64,000 bases of DNA from Microgenomates group bacterium GW2011_GWC1_46_15 (GTDB taxonomy: Bacteria > Patescibacteria > Microgenomatia > UBA1400 > UBA12028). Both the position numbers and the translations under genes were made by a program. Below, in pieces: positions 7,519 through 16,062 of the stretch. A model generated the notes under the pieces. It was not told where the DNA came from and searched no databases. It saw nothing but the letters and a program-made list of their open reading frames with translations. The stretch is from NCBI GenBank assembly GCA_001002285.1, contig LCLX01000002.1, forward strand, positions 1-64,000. The letters are read 5' to 3'. Positions within the stretch are counted from its first letter, which is position 1, and every line of letters starts with the position of its first letter.

Positions 7519-7956
7519 ATGGGTAGATCGATCATGGCTAAAGCGACTAGCGCTCGAAAAAGTTTTGAAGAGATTGGACACTCATCCCTTCTCCCTGAAC
7601 CACAAGATGAGCGACGCATAGAAATTTCTCTTCGCGCAACATCAATGTTACTTGGCATTTCGCTTGCCACACTTCGTTTTCTTGAAAAAAAAGGTGTTAT
7701 GTTCACCATAATGATGAAGGGGGAAAGAGCGAATGTTTCGCTTGTTTTACCAAGAGAGTTTGATAGTGGGAGTGAAGTAACAAAAACAAAAAATGCATAT
7801 TTTGAACTCCTGAAAAGGATAAAAAAACCGCCTCAAATTGCTGATCCACAACAATTAACAGCTCTTCAGGAAATCGCTACAAAACTTTTTTACTCTCTTC
7901 CAAAAGGAACTCGGGAAGAATTAAAAGTGAATGGGTACGGTCCATTTTTTTCATAG
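7519..7956 (+). CDS. hypothetical protein, 145 aa, possible DNA-binding
   Basis: The middle part (RATSMLLGISLATLRFLEKKG, followed by a polar beta-like stretch) resembles a MerR- or excisionase-like winged helix, but this is only a resemblance. The rest is helical and charged. The start is set by TATAAT exactly six bases upstream; an ATG five codons later is possible. Function unknown. Confidence 0.6.
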   Translation: MGRSIMAKATSARKSFEEIGHSSLLPEPQDERRIEISLRATSMLLGISLATLRFLEKKGVMFTIMMKGERANVSLVLPREFDSGSEVTKTKNAYFELLKRIKKPPQIADPQQLTALQEIATKLFYSLPKGTREELKVNGYGPFFS

Positions 7957-7980
7957 CAGACGATACAGTGCAAGACAGTA

Positions 7981-7989
7981 TGCTACGAT
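7981..7989 (+). promoter_or_regulatory. extended -10 element (leaderless)
   Basis: TGCTACGAT, six bases before the ATG at 7996. Confidence 0.45.
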
Positions 7990-7995
7990 AAAAAT

Positions 7996-8136
7996 ATGAT
8001 CGTCAAACGAAAAAAAGGGTATTATGTCCTTTCGGAAAAGACCAGGAGAAATTTGGGCGGGCCGTATAAAACACGCGAGGAAGCAGTAAAACGATTACGC
8101 CAGGTAGAGTATTTTAAGCACTTGGAAAAGAAATAA
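7996..8136 (+). CDS. small conserved-looking protein, 46 aa
   Basis: A 46-codon frame with the pattern GYYVLSEKTRRNLGGPYKTREEAVKR, like short single-domain proteins seen in CPR and phage genomes whose function I do not know. It is basic and has no cysteine. The -10-to-ATG distance of six bases supports expression. Confidence 0.6.
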   Translation: MIVKRKKGYYVLSEKTRRNLGGPYKTREEAVKRLRQVEYFKHLEKK

Positions 8137-8152
8137 CGTCTTATGTGCAGTG

Positions 8153-8161
8153 TGCTATCAT
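8153..8161 (+). promoter_or_regulatory. extended -10 of DUF5652 gene (leaderless)
   Basis: TGCTATCAT, six bases before the ATG at 8168. Confidence 0.5.
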
Positions 8162-8167
8162 GAATCT

Positions 8168-8419
8168 ATGATGTATTTTAATCAATGGTATTCTCCTGAA
8201 TTTAACCCCACATTCATGCTGGGAGCTATGCAGTGGTTTCTCCCACTGATTCTTCTTGATCTCATTCTCCGCGGTGTCGCATTGTGGCGGGCGGCGAAAG
8301 CAGGGCAACAATGGTGGTTTATCGCGCTCCTTGTCGTAAATTCGGCAGGCATTCTTCCTCTCATTTATCTTCTTCTCTACCGAGAAAAAACTGTTTCATC
8401 GGCACGAAAAAAACGCTAA
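8168..8419 (+). CDS. DUF5652 membrane protein
   Basis: An 83-aa protein with two membrane helices: LPLILLDLILRGVALWRA, then WWFIALLVVNSAGILPLIYLL. This matches the DUF5652 pattern common in CPR genomes. The GQQWWF turn and basic tail suggest both ends are cytoplasmic. The ATG at 8168 is preferred over a GTG six codons upstream because of the -10 spacing. Function unknown. Confidence 0.8.
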   Translation: MMYFNQWYSPEFNPTFMLGAMQWFLPLILLDLILRGVALWRAAKAGQQWWFIALLVVNSAGILPLIYLLLYREKTVSSARKKR

Positions 8420-8429
8420 ATTTTTGATG

Positions 8430-8460
8430 TTGACGTTTCTTTCTCAAACTCTGCTATAGT
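8430..8460 (+). promoter_or_regulatory. promoter of zinc-ribbon gene (leaderless)
   Basis: TTGACG at 8430-8435 and TATAGT at 8455-8460, with a long 19-base spacer. The ATG at 8467 is six bases after the -10. Confidence 0.55.
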
Positions 8461-8466
8461 AATCGA

Positions 8467-9000
8467 ATGGAAGAAACATGTCCAAAGTGTGGTTCGCCAT
8501 TATCGCCAGTTACGCAGACTGCAACTGGTCGCCAACTTCAGCGGTGCTCAAAAGGAAGTTGGAACAAGGAAACAAAAAAGAACGAGGGGTGTGATTACGT
8601 CAAATGGCTTGTTCCTGAGCCAAAAACACTCGATGAGAAATGTCCCAAGTGTGGTTCCCCCGTTGTGTTAGTCCAAACACGGTTTGGCAAGAAGATGAAG
8701 AAGTGCTCAACAAATGTGTGGAACAAAGAAACGAAAAAAGCCGAAGGGTGCGATTTTATTGAATGGATCAATGGAACAACAAAAGAACTGGATGAGGATT
8801 GTCCGCAATGTGGAAAAAAACTTGTGTTGTACACAACGTCGAGTGGTAAAAAGATGAAAAAATGCTCAACAAGCGGTTGGGCCAGCGCAAAGCGGCAGGC
8901 CACGGGATGCACCTATGTGCAGTGGCTCAAAGCAGGCGAGTATGCATCTGGTAGTGAGCAAAATGGCGAAGAGTTTTTACCCCCAGAGCCGGCGTTTTAA
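8467..9000 (+). CDS. triple C4 zinc-ribbon protein (topoisomerase I tail-like)
   Basis: A 177-aa protein with three tandem zinc ribbons at about residues 5-45, 56-97 and 113-155. Each has CPKCGSP or CPQCGKK, a short beta hairpin, a lone Cys and then GCDYVKW or a similar motif. This is the C4 zinc-finger type at the C-terminus of DNA topoisomerase I, here as a separate protein. DNA or RNA binding is likely. It is read from its own promoter without a ribosome site. Confidence 0.85.
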   Translation: MEETCPKCGSPLSPVTQTATGRQLQRCSKGSWNKETKKNEGCDYVKWLVPEPKTLDEKCPKCGSPVVLVQTRFGKKMKKCSTNVWNKETKKAEGCDFIEWINGTTKELDEDCPQCGKKLVLYTTSSGKKMKKCSTSGWASAKRQATGCTYVQWLKAGEYASGSEQNGEEFLPPEPAF

Positions 9001-9002
9001 TG

Positions 9003-9278
9003 CTATTGTTTTTTCACTATGTTTTGGATGAGTGCGTCTTTCTCTGGTCGTGACAGTTTTTTGAGAAATGCTTCCCGTTTCATCGCCTCACTGCGCGTAC
9101 CAAACTTTTCTGTATACACCAACGTAAATGAAGGAAAGTACCGCATATATTTTGCCGATGCCGGACCATGCGCGCGGTGTTCCTTTAGTCTTTTCTCAAG
9201 ATCATTTGTTTGGCCAATGTAGTACGTGTTTGCGGAAGTGCGAAGGATATAGACGATGAAAGAGGTACAACGGACCAT
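9003..9278 (-). CDS. GIY-YIG endonuclease domain protein
   Basis: A 91-aa single-domain protein of the UPF0213/YhbQ type. The conserved strand pair is FIVYILRTSANTYYIGQTND, with the catalytic Arg in DLEKRLKEH and the Glu in KREAFLKKL. Members are small structure-specific nucleases of unclear role. GGAAGAG lies upstream of the ATG. It ends two bases from the convergent zinc-ribbon gene. Confidence 0.9.
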   Translation of the reverse strand: MVRCTSFIVYILRTSANTYYIGQTNDLEKRLKEHRAHGPASAKYMRYFPSFTLVYTEKFGTRSEAMKREAFLKKLSRPEKDALIQNIVKKQ

Positions 9279-9290
9279 ATTTAACTCTTC

Positions 9291-9864
9291 CTATCTCAAA
9301 ACAGCATTTAGCAATTCAGGAAATTCAGTAGTCTGCATATCGTCATACGTGAAGTGTCCATAATGATGAAATTCCCGATATTTAATATTCTTAATTTGCT
9401 GATGAAGCATATCTACGGTTTTTTGAGACGCTTTCTTGATCATTATCGGAACAAAATATTGTTACTCCCTTTGTTCGACTTACAAGATCAGAATCAATTT
9501 TAAAATCATCAAAAAAATCTTTGGTACGGTTATGATCCGGATCGAGCCAGGGGGCGACCAAAATAACTTTATTTACCTTTAGTTTCTTGTGAATACTTAG
9601 ATATTTTATGAAAAAGCCTGCTCCAGTGCTATGACCAATTAAAATGGTTTCTGGACCAATATCAAACCGCTCCACCTCACGATTCCAAGTTTGCCAATTT
9701 CGGTCAAATGAATGTGGGATTTCGGGAGTAGCTGCGGCGATGTCTACTTTTAGCAGCTGCCCTTGTAACCAAGGTATCCAGTGAGCATTGCTCATACTTG
9801 GCGCTTTAGGGTCATAGTATTCTTTTTCCGATGGCCCCCCATGCAGAATGATGGCGTTTTTCAT
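9291..9864 (-). pseudogene. RBBP9/YdeN-type serine hydrolase, frameshifted
   Basis: The first part encodes an alpha/beta hydrolase with the nucleophile in IGHSTGAG and the acid Asp in FCSDND. The frame then breaks at a run of six A (9419-9424 on the plus strand as T6) and stops early. Reading on in the +1 frame restores the rest of the domain, including the catalytic His in HYGHFTYDD, and ends at TAG at 9291. One extra A explains it: recent mutation, assembly error or frameshifting are all possible. The start is the ATG at 9864 (a TTG five codons earlier is open). Confidence 0.8.
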
Positions 9865-9883
9865 AATTGAATTTATCAACGTG

Positions 9884-9954
9884 TTGCCCGGTAAGGAGTT
9901 GAACCCTAATAGACGGGACCAAAACCCGTTGTCCTACCATTAGACGACCGGGCA
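9884..9954 (-). tRNA. tRNA-Gln(TTG)
   Basis: Cloverleaf on the minus strand with acceptor TGCCCGG/CCGGGCA, anticodon stem ACGGG/CCCGT and loop TTTTGGT (anticodon TTG). No CCA is encoded. Confidence 0.94.
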
Positions 9955-10014
9955 TCTAGGTATTACTCAAGCTATTTTACCAGAAAGACGTGGCGATATA
10001 TACTACACCTCATA

Positions 10015-11754
10015 GTGAAAACAAGAATTTTCGCGGCACTCGCGGCACTGGCGATTGGAATTACCCTTTTAGCGGTTGGCCTCCAGTTTGCCTCGCCAAG
10101 TCAGGCCTCTTCCTCAAAGTCCTACTCCATCCCCACCGTTCATATTGATGCCACGCTCAACAGAGATGGATCCATGCGCGTGTCCGAGAAACGTACCTAC
10201 GATTTTTCCGGCAGTTTTTCTTTTGCATATCAATACATAAAAAGGCTGAGTGATCAGGCAACACATTCGGGGAGAACCGAGCCGTATACACTCAAGAATT
10301 TTAGCGTCTGTGAGGGCGTCATCTGCTATACCCAACTCCAGCAAGACCGGGCAGAGAGTGGTGATCCCATGCTCCCAACCACGAGATTTTATGTAACAGA
10401 AGACGCCGACCAGTACTACATCAAATGGTTTTACCGTGCGTATAACGAAACAAAAACGTTCACCATCAACTATACCGTGCAGAACGCGGTTACCCAGCAC
10501 ACTGATACGGCGGAACTGTACTGGAAGTTGATCGGCGATGACTGGAGTTTGATCCAGCGCAATGTGACCGCCACAATCGTGCTGCCACCCAATATTCCTG
10601 GCGACAAAATTCAGGCGTGGGCGCACGGGCCACTTAACGGCACCGTACGTATTTCCGATCCACAACATGTTGAGTACTCCACGCCGCTTCTGTCCTCCGG
10701 CAAGTTTTTTGAAGCCCGCATCCTTATGCCAAAAATTACATTTACAGGTGGCGCAAAAGGAACGCTTACCGAAGTGGAAATTCGCGCGCAGGAACAAGAG
10801 TTTATCGTAAAAACCGAACGGCAGAAGGCTACGCTTCGTGTGTTGGTCAAAGTACTTGCCGGCGTTTCTCTGCTTATTTCAGCACTGTCCCTATTTATCA
10901 TCAACACATCGTGGCGCCGATTTGTGAAGTATCACAAGGACGGGCCATTGCCCCAAATCAACCAAGCAAACTCATTGTGGGAGCCTCCGAACGACATTGA
11001 TCCCGCACAAATCGAGCAACTCTTTAGTATGCAAAAATCGTTTTCACCAAAAGCGTTTACCGCCACCGTGTTGTCGCTCGTTCAGCATCGGTTCGTTAAA
11101 ATCACGCGAAGCGATAAAAAAGAAGGGGTCATTTTTAAAGACTACAAGTATTATCTTGAACAACTACCAAATCCGAGAAAAAGTATGAGTGATATTGAAA
11201 AGGCCGTGTTTGATTTTATTTTTGTGAACGTGGGCGAAGAACCCATTGGAACTAAAAAGGGAGACGATAGAGTTGCCGTTCCACTTGAAAGCATTGTGAG
11301 TTATTGTCAAACACACCGCACAACAAGTTATAGTTTTTTCCAGCATCTTCAAAATGTTGTATACAAAGAAAATTTCGAGGAGGGATACTTTGATAAGATC
11401 GCACATAAGTTGGCGGGGAAGTTGCTTCTTCCATTAGCATTTTTCATCCCGGCAACAATTGTGCAGGGTCTGATTTTGGCATTCACTGCAGAAGCTGCTG
11501 GTGTTCTCCGTCCGCTTTTCCAAACGCTTGTTTCGCTTGGTCCGTTTATTTCCGGAGCGGCATTTGCGTGCACAATCGTGTTTGCGGGATTTGCTGAAAA
11601 ACGCACCGAAAAAGGCCGGCGGGAAACCGCGCAATGGTTGGCATTTCAAAAACATATGAGGGATTACAGACAAACGCGCAAGTATCCTATTGACTCAATT
11701 ATGTGGAGTATCGGGAAGCAGTGGGTCAGGATTTTCAGGCTCGTTTGCGAGTAG
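10015..11754 (+). CDS. DUF2207 membrane protein, C-terminal tail frameshifted
   Basis: A 579-aa exported protein. It has a signal peptide (about residues 1-30 ending SQAS), an extracytoplasmic beta-rich DUF2207 domain, a membrane segment near 275-295, a cytoplasmic winged-helix-like stretch, then two more membrane segments near 480-525. Family members usually end in a Gly/Ser-rich tail. Here that tail (SGSFASSFSS and then poly-Gly, about 11735-11885) is present but in the +1 frame, after a G3 run at 11722 and a T4 run at 11732. The annotated stop is therefore probably not the ancestral one. The start is GTG with TATACT ten bases upstream. Role unknown. Confidence 0.85.
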   Translation: MKTRIFAALAALAIGITLLAVGLQFASPSQASSSKSYSIPTVHIDATLNRDGSMRVSEKRTYDFSGSFSFAYQYIKRLSDQATHSGRTEPYTLKNFSVCEGVICYTQLQQDRAESGDPMLPTTRFYVTEDADQYYIKWFYRAYNETKTFTINYTVQNAVTQHTDTAELYWKLIGDDWSLIQRNVTATIVLPPNIPGDKIQAWAHGPLNGTVRISDPQHVEYSTPLLSSGKFFEARILMPKITFTGGAKGTLTEVEIRAQEQEFIVKTERQKATLRVLVKVLAGVSLLISALSLFIINTSWRRFVKYHKDGPLPQINQANSLWEPPNDIDPAQIEQLFSMQKSFSPKAFTATVLSLVQHRFVKITRSDKKEGVIFKDYKYYLEQLPNPRKSMSDIEKAVFDFIFVNVGEEPIGTKKGDDRVAVPLESIVSYCQTHRTTSYSFFQHLQNVVYKENFEEGYFDKIAHKLAGKLLLPLAFFIPATIVQGLILAFTAEAAGVLRPLFQTLVSLGPFISGAAFACTIVFAGFAEKRTEKGRRETAQWLAFQKHMRDYRQTRKYPIDSIMWSIGKQWVRIFRLVCE

Positions 11755-11901
11755 TTTTTCATCAGTATCATCAGCTTTGGGCTCATTATCATCTGCCGCA
11801 ATATCATCGTACGGCGCTTCGGGCTCGGGATCGTCCGGCGGCTCTTCCGGCGGTGGAGGAGGCGGGGGCGGCGGGGGCGGGTATACGTTTCACAAATCTT
11901 T

Positions 11902-13689
11902 TTACTCAACAGGGTTGTTATCTTCTTGCAAGTTTTCTCCTTTTTCTTCGCCGATAAACCCATCCTGCTGGAGCTGCCACAACTTCTGATAAATCCCATC
12001 TTCTTTTTTCACTAAACTTTCGTGTGTCCCAATCTCTGCGATTTTCCCCTTGTCCAACACAACAATGCGGTCTGCGCGCATAATCGTAGACAATCTATGA
12101 GCAATAATGATGCTTGTACGCGGATTCTTTGGATCTTTTGCAATGGACCAAAATGCGTGTTGAATGCTTCGTTCGGACTCCGAGTCTAGTGAACTTGTTG
12201 CTTCGTCAAACAAAATGATCTTAGGCTGTTCTAGCAAGAGTCGGGCAATTGCTAAACGCTGCCGCTGACCACCGGACAGTTTAATGCCACGTTCACCAAC
12301 CATTGTTTTGTCTTCTTCCGGAAGTTTTTTAATAAAATCATCCAATTTTGCCAACTTCAACACATGATCAACCTCTGCGTCACTTGCTTCCGGGCGGGCA
12401 TACCGCACATTAAATGCAATGGTGTTGTTAAACATAATCGGATCCTGTGGAACAATTCCAACTAGGCTGCGAAGATAGGATTTTTTCATGTGTGTAATAT
12501 CAACGTCATCAATTGTAATGTTTCCACCAGTTGGGTCAAAAAACCGCATCATTAATTTTGTGATTGTCGTTTTTCCCGCGCCAGAATACCCAACTAAGGC
12601 CACAGACTCTCCAGGCTTAATCTCTAATGAGAAATCACTCAAAACATCTTCATTGGCATGATATGAAAATGAAACATGATTAAACTGCACGCTCCCACGC
12701 AGATTTTTCACTTCTTCGGCGTGTTCAGGATCAATAACCTTAATTTTTTCGTCCAACAACCCAAGATACCTTTCCAGATCGTCATACCGTTTTGCCAGTT
12801 CACGCAAAATAAACAACAAATTGACCAAACGGGGAAACAAAAAAAGTGAAAATGAACTGACCAGTAAAAAGTCTGGCAAAGAAAGCGCGTGGGACTGCAC
12901 ATCCATCACCGCTAACACCATCACCGCAATGAGTGCTAGTAAGGAAAAATTGCCAATGATAATGTCAAAATATCGAAACGTTTGAAAATATCTAAGCAAG
13001 TCGTCATACCATTTCGTCAGCAATGTCCCAAATCTCTTTTGCTCGTACGCTTCTTGTGCGAAGTATTTAACCGTATCAAAATTGATCAAGTTATCCACAC
13101 GTACGCCGGAAACTTCATCATCAGTCTCACTAAACTTCTTCCGATATTTAATATTCAACTTCACCAAAAAAAGCGAAACAAGAACACTGATAATCGTCAC
13201 AAGAATGCCAAAAACCATGTAGGACGACCGCAACATTGCAAATGTTCCCAACATCATGAGAAATACCAAAACCGTAGCATAGACCTCGCGATTAATGAGG
13301 TGGTAAAAACCAAAATATGCTTCATCTCCACGCCGCATAATACCGATAAGTTTTCCCGAACTTTTATTGGTGTGATAGGCAAAATCAAGATCATGAAGGT
13401 GTTTTAAGATAGACCCCTGCAAATCTATCGAGGTCCGCGTCATTCCCTGATCACCAATGTAATATGATAACGCGACGATACAATTTCCAATGACAAGTGC
13501 GATGCCGAACCATACCAATATCCAAAACGCCTGATCAAACGATCCAGTTTGCACTGCAGCGGTCACCCATTTGACAAGAAACGGTTGCGTGTTCGACATC
13601 ACAATACCCACAGTGAACAACACAAGATACACGATAAAATTTCGCGGATATTTAAATATGAACTGATACAAACGTTTTAACACACGCAT
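11902..13689 (-). CDS. ABC exporter, fused permease and ATPase (MsbA-like)
   Basis: A 595-aa half transporter. The N-terminal ABC membrane domain has six predicted helices (to about residue 310). The ATPase has Walker A GYSGAGKTT (about 366-374), signature LSGGQRQRLAIAR (about 475), Walker B IILFDEATSSLD and an H-loop in IIAHRLST. It should work as a homodimer or with another half transporter to export a lipid, peptide or drug; the substrate is unknown. AAAGGACA precedes the ATG. Its stop lies just beyond the poly-Gly tail of the convergent DUF2207 gene. Confidence 0.92.
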   Translation of the reverse strand: MRVLKRLYQFIFKYPRNFIVYLVLFTVGIVMSNTQPFLVKWVTAAVQTGSFDQAFWILVWFGIALVIGNCIVALSYYIGDQGMTRTSIDLQGSILKHLHDLDFAYHTNKSSGKLIGIMRRGDEAYFGFYHLINREVYATVLVFLMMLGTFAMLRSSYMVFGILVTIISVLVSLFLVKLNIKYRKKFSETDDEVSGVRVDNLINFDTVKYFAQEAYEQKRFGTLLTKWYDDLLRYFQTFRYFDIIIGNFSLLALIAVMVLAVMDVQSHALSLPDFLLVSSFSLFLFPRLVNLLFILRELAKRYDDLERYLGLLDEKIKVIDPEHAEEVKNLRGSVQFNHVSFSYHANEDVLSDFSLEIKPGESVALVGYSGAGKTTITKLMMRFFDPTGGNITIDDVDITHMKKSYLRSLVGIVPQDPIMFNNTIAFNVRYARPEASDAEVDHVLKLAKLDDFIKKLPEEDKTMVGERGIKLSGGQRQRLAIARLLLEQPKIILFDEATSSLDSESERSIQHAFWSIAKDPKNPRTSIIIAHRLSTIMRADRIVVLDKGKIAEIGTHESLVKKEDGIYQKLWQLQQDGFIGEEKGENLQEDNNPVE

Positions 13690-13771
13690 AACATGTCCTT
13701 TACTCTTATACTCTTAGCTCGTCAACAAAACCCGCCCCGCAAAAGCGCTTCCGATTATTGAAAAGGGAATG

Positions 13772-13842
13772 AGCGGGTAAGGGGAATCGAACCCCTGGCC
13801 CAACCTTGGCAAGGTTGTGTATTACCACTATACAATACCCGC
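13772..13842 (-). tRNA. tRNA-Gly(GCC)
   Basis: Cloverleaf on the minus strand. Anticodon stem CAACC/GGTTG with loop TTGCCAA (anticodon GCC) and acceptor GCGGGTA/TACCCGC, the same acceptor as tRNA-Gly(TCC). No CCA. Confidence 0.95.
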
Positions 13843-13884
13843 AATGACACCTTATTGTACCAAATTGGCCGAATATAATATTCT

Positions 13885-14445
13885 TTACCCCCTCGACACG
13901 TACTCACCCGTGGTCGTGTCAATAATAAGTGTATCGCCCTTTTTCACAAAGAGCGGAACGTATACTTCGACGCCTGTTTCGAGTGTCACCGGCTTTTTCG
14001 CTGCCGAGACCGTGTTGCCTGCAACCGAATCTTCGGCGTTCGCAACTTTCAACTTTACCTTCTGTGGGAAGCGCACGCCAATTGCTTTGTCATCCAAGAA
14101 CACGACGTACATCGTGAGTTCAGGAATTAAATAGCCCATTTTGTCTTCAAGCAGTTTGACCGGAACTGACACTTGGTCATATGTTCGTGGATCCATAAAA
14201 ATAATGCTTGGGCCATCGGTGTAGAGGTACTGCATCTCGCGGGCCATCACGTCGAGCTCTTCAACGGGATCATTGGATTTATATGTAAACTCCTGCGTGT
14301 TGCCGGTTTTTAAACTTTTCAACTTGGCACGGCAAATCGCCGAACCTTTTCCGGGTGCGTAAAACTCGGCCTTTGTGACCTCAAATGGCTCATTCTTAAA
14401 CAGAATGAACATGCCTTTTTGGAGATTGCCCGCTTTCATTGCCAT
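13885..14445 (-). CDS. efp: elongation factor P
   Basis: A full-length 186-aa EF-P with three beta-barrel domains. It helps ribosomes through polyproline stretches. The loop that is post-translationally modified reads APGKGSA, with Lys33 at the position of the E. coli lysylated Lys34. The C-terminal domain signature TLETGVEVYVPLFVKKGD is intact. It has its own promoter, with TATAAT at 14454-14459, eight bases before the ATG and directly after the stop of the EpmA-like gene. A second ATG lies two codons in. Confidence 0.97.
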   Translation of the reverse strand: MAMKAGNLQKGMFILFKNEPFEVTKAEFYAPGKGSAICRAKLKSLKTGNTQEFTYKSNDPVEELDVMAREMQYLYTDGPSIIFMDPRTYDQVSVPVKLLEDKMGYLIPELTMYVVFLDDKAIGVRFPQKVKLKVANAEDSVAGNTVSAAKKPVTLETGVEVYVPLFVKKGDTLIIDTTTGEYVSRG

Positions 14446-14461
14446 ACCGGCGCATTATACC

Positions 14462-15517
14462 TCAGGCGGTCTTGGGTGGAAAGAGGTCGTCTATGGGGAA
14501 AAAAAGTACGTCCTGAATGTTTGGCACATCAGCAAACAACGCGGCGATGCGGTCAACACCCATTGCACTGCCACCGGTTGGCGGAAAGCCGGACTTGAGC
14601 GCGGTTAAAAAATCTTCGTCCAAACCGTACGTCGTTTTTCCAAGTGTGCGGCGTTCTTCCAAGTCGTGCTCGCACCGTTCACGCTGTTCTTTTGCGTCGG
14701 CTAACTCAGAAAACGCGTTGCCTAACTCAAAACCCGCCAAAAAGAACTCAAACCGTTCGGCAAATCGCGGATCAGATTTCTTTTTTTGCGCAAGCGCGGC
14801 TTGTGAAGTGGGGTAGTCGTACAAAAATGTTGGTTTTTTTTGACCTAAGTGCGGTTCAACTTCATTGAACATGATTTGATTGAACGCTTCCTCCCACGTT
14901 GTTTTTTTATTGGTGTGATAGCCTTTTTTTGTGAGCGCGGAAACAAGCCTTGTTTTGGACAATAATGTGTCGGTATCTATGCCCGCATATGTTTGAAACG
15001 CTTCGGCAACGGAAATTCGCTCCCACGGTGAAGAAAGGTCATATATTTTTCCCTGATACTTCAGCGTCAAATCTTTTGACTGCGGAAACACTGCGTGGTG
15101 AATTGCTTGAAAAAGCTTTTTCGTGTCGTCCATCACGGTGAGATAGTCGCCTGGCGTGTGATACCACTCCAAAATCGTGAACTCAGGATTGTGTTTACTG
15201 CTTCGTCCCTCGCCATTGCGGAAACTTTTGCAGATTTCAAAACAGCTGCCAAGTCCTGCCGCTAGTAGTTTTTTGAGTGCAAACTCGGGGCTTGTCGGCA
15301 AAAACGCGCGGGAGCTTGAGCCATCTGCAAACTTCAACTGTGTCTCAAACACTTCTAAAAATGGCTCGGTACTCGGTTGGGGCAATAACTTTGGTGTTTC
15401 AACTTCGTGAAAACCTTGCGACGTAAAGTGCGCGCGGATTGCGCTTATCACTTGCTCGCGGATGAAAAATGGATGGAAACGCTCAGGATGCTGTTGAAGC
15501 CGCTGCCAGATTTTCAT
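14462..15517 (-). CDS. epmA: EF-P lysyl ligase EpmA-like (class II LysRS catalytic domain only)
   Basis: A 351-aa protein with the class II lysyl-tRNA synthetase core. Motif 2 is FEICKSFRNGEG followed by HNPEFTILEWY, and motif 3 is GSAMGVDRIAAL. It lacks the N-terminal OB tRNA-binding domain of LysRS and matches the length and layout of EpmA (PoxA/GenX), which attaches lysine to EF-P. Its position directly before efp, whose target lysine is conserved, supports that role. No epmB is in the window. The start could be the ATG at 15517 or the GTG at 15535; both overlap the upstream gene. Confidence 0.88.
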   Translation of the reverse strand: MKIWQRLQQHPERFHPFFIREQVISAIRAHFTSQGFHEVETPKLLPQPSTEPFLEVFETQLKFADGSSSRAFLPTSPEFALKKLLAAGLGSCFEICKSFRNGEGRSSKHNPEFTILEWYHTPGDYLTVMDDTKKLFQAIHHAVFPQSKDLTLKYQGKIYDLSSPWERISVAEAFQTYAGIDTDTLLSKTRLVSALTKKGYHTNKKTTWEEAFNQIMFNEVEPHLGQKKPTFLYDYPTSQAALAQKKKSDPRFAERFEFFLAGFELGNAFSELADAKEQRERCEHDLEERRTLGKTTYGLDEDFLTALKSGFPPTGGSAMGVDRIAALFADVPNIQDVLFFPIDDLFPPKTA

Positions 15518-15851
15518 ACTTTTTTGCTTTTCCACGCCGCTTCACCCTTTCACGCTTCGCCCTTTTCTTATCTGCGTTGTACGCTCTTCTCACTTCCTTT
15601 GCCAAAGGCGGTAAATCTTCGACCGTAAACACCTGCAGAAATGGGTACGCAGGAAATGCTCTAACAAGCAACTCAAGCGTTTCGGTGCCATATTGCTCCT
15701 GAATAAGTTGAAATGCTGCGCGTCCCAACGCATTTAATACTTCATCATAATTACGTGCATCCCGGATAATTTTCTCAGGATGGTCTGCGACGTTATATGC
15801 CATCCCTAACCGTGGCGCAAGCTGGGCTATTTGTTCCGGTGTTAACGGCAT
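15483..15851 (-). CDS. hypothetical protein, 122 aa
   Basis: Unrecognised. The N-terminal two thirds are helical and acidic. The C-terminus is strongly basic (KKRAKRERVKRRGKAKK), suggesting RNA or ribosome contact. AAGGAG lies five bases before the ATG. Its end overlaps the start of the EpmA-like gene, so the two are probably coupled, and a translation-related role is a reasonable guess only. Confidence 0.75.
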   Translation of the reverse strand: MPLTPEQIAQLAPRLGMAYNVADHPEKIIRDARNYDEVLNALGRAAFQLIQEQYGTETLELLVRAFPAYPFLQVFTVEDLPPLAKEVRRAYNADKKRAKRERVKRRGKAKKYENLAAASTAS

Positions 15852-15925
15852 ATCACTCCTTTTTGAGCAGGCGACGTATATTTCCGGTATTGTAGCACAA
15901 AACCTTTATAGCCTGAGCTATTCTG

Positions 15926-15998
15926 TGCCAAGCTGAGGAGTCGAACCTCAATTTCATGTTTTTCAGACATGCGCCGTGACCACCTTGGCTAGCTTGGC
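15926..15998 (-). tRNA. tRNA-Phe(GAA)
   Basis: Cloverleaf on the minus strand. Acceptor GCCAAGC/GCTTGGC, anticodon stem CATGT/ACATG with loop CTGAAAA (anticodon GAA). No CCA. Confidence 0.94.
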
Positions 15999-16062
15999 AT
16001 ACACCGGTTACACGATAGGGGAATTATACACAATTTTTCTTCATGACGAAGCGGGTGTTTTT

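Noticed and set aside
11690..11989. Separate gene encoding a Gly/Ser-rich protein
   Set aside because: It has no start signal and is best explained as the frameshifted tail of the DUF2207 protein.
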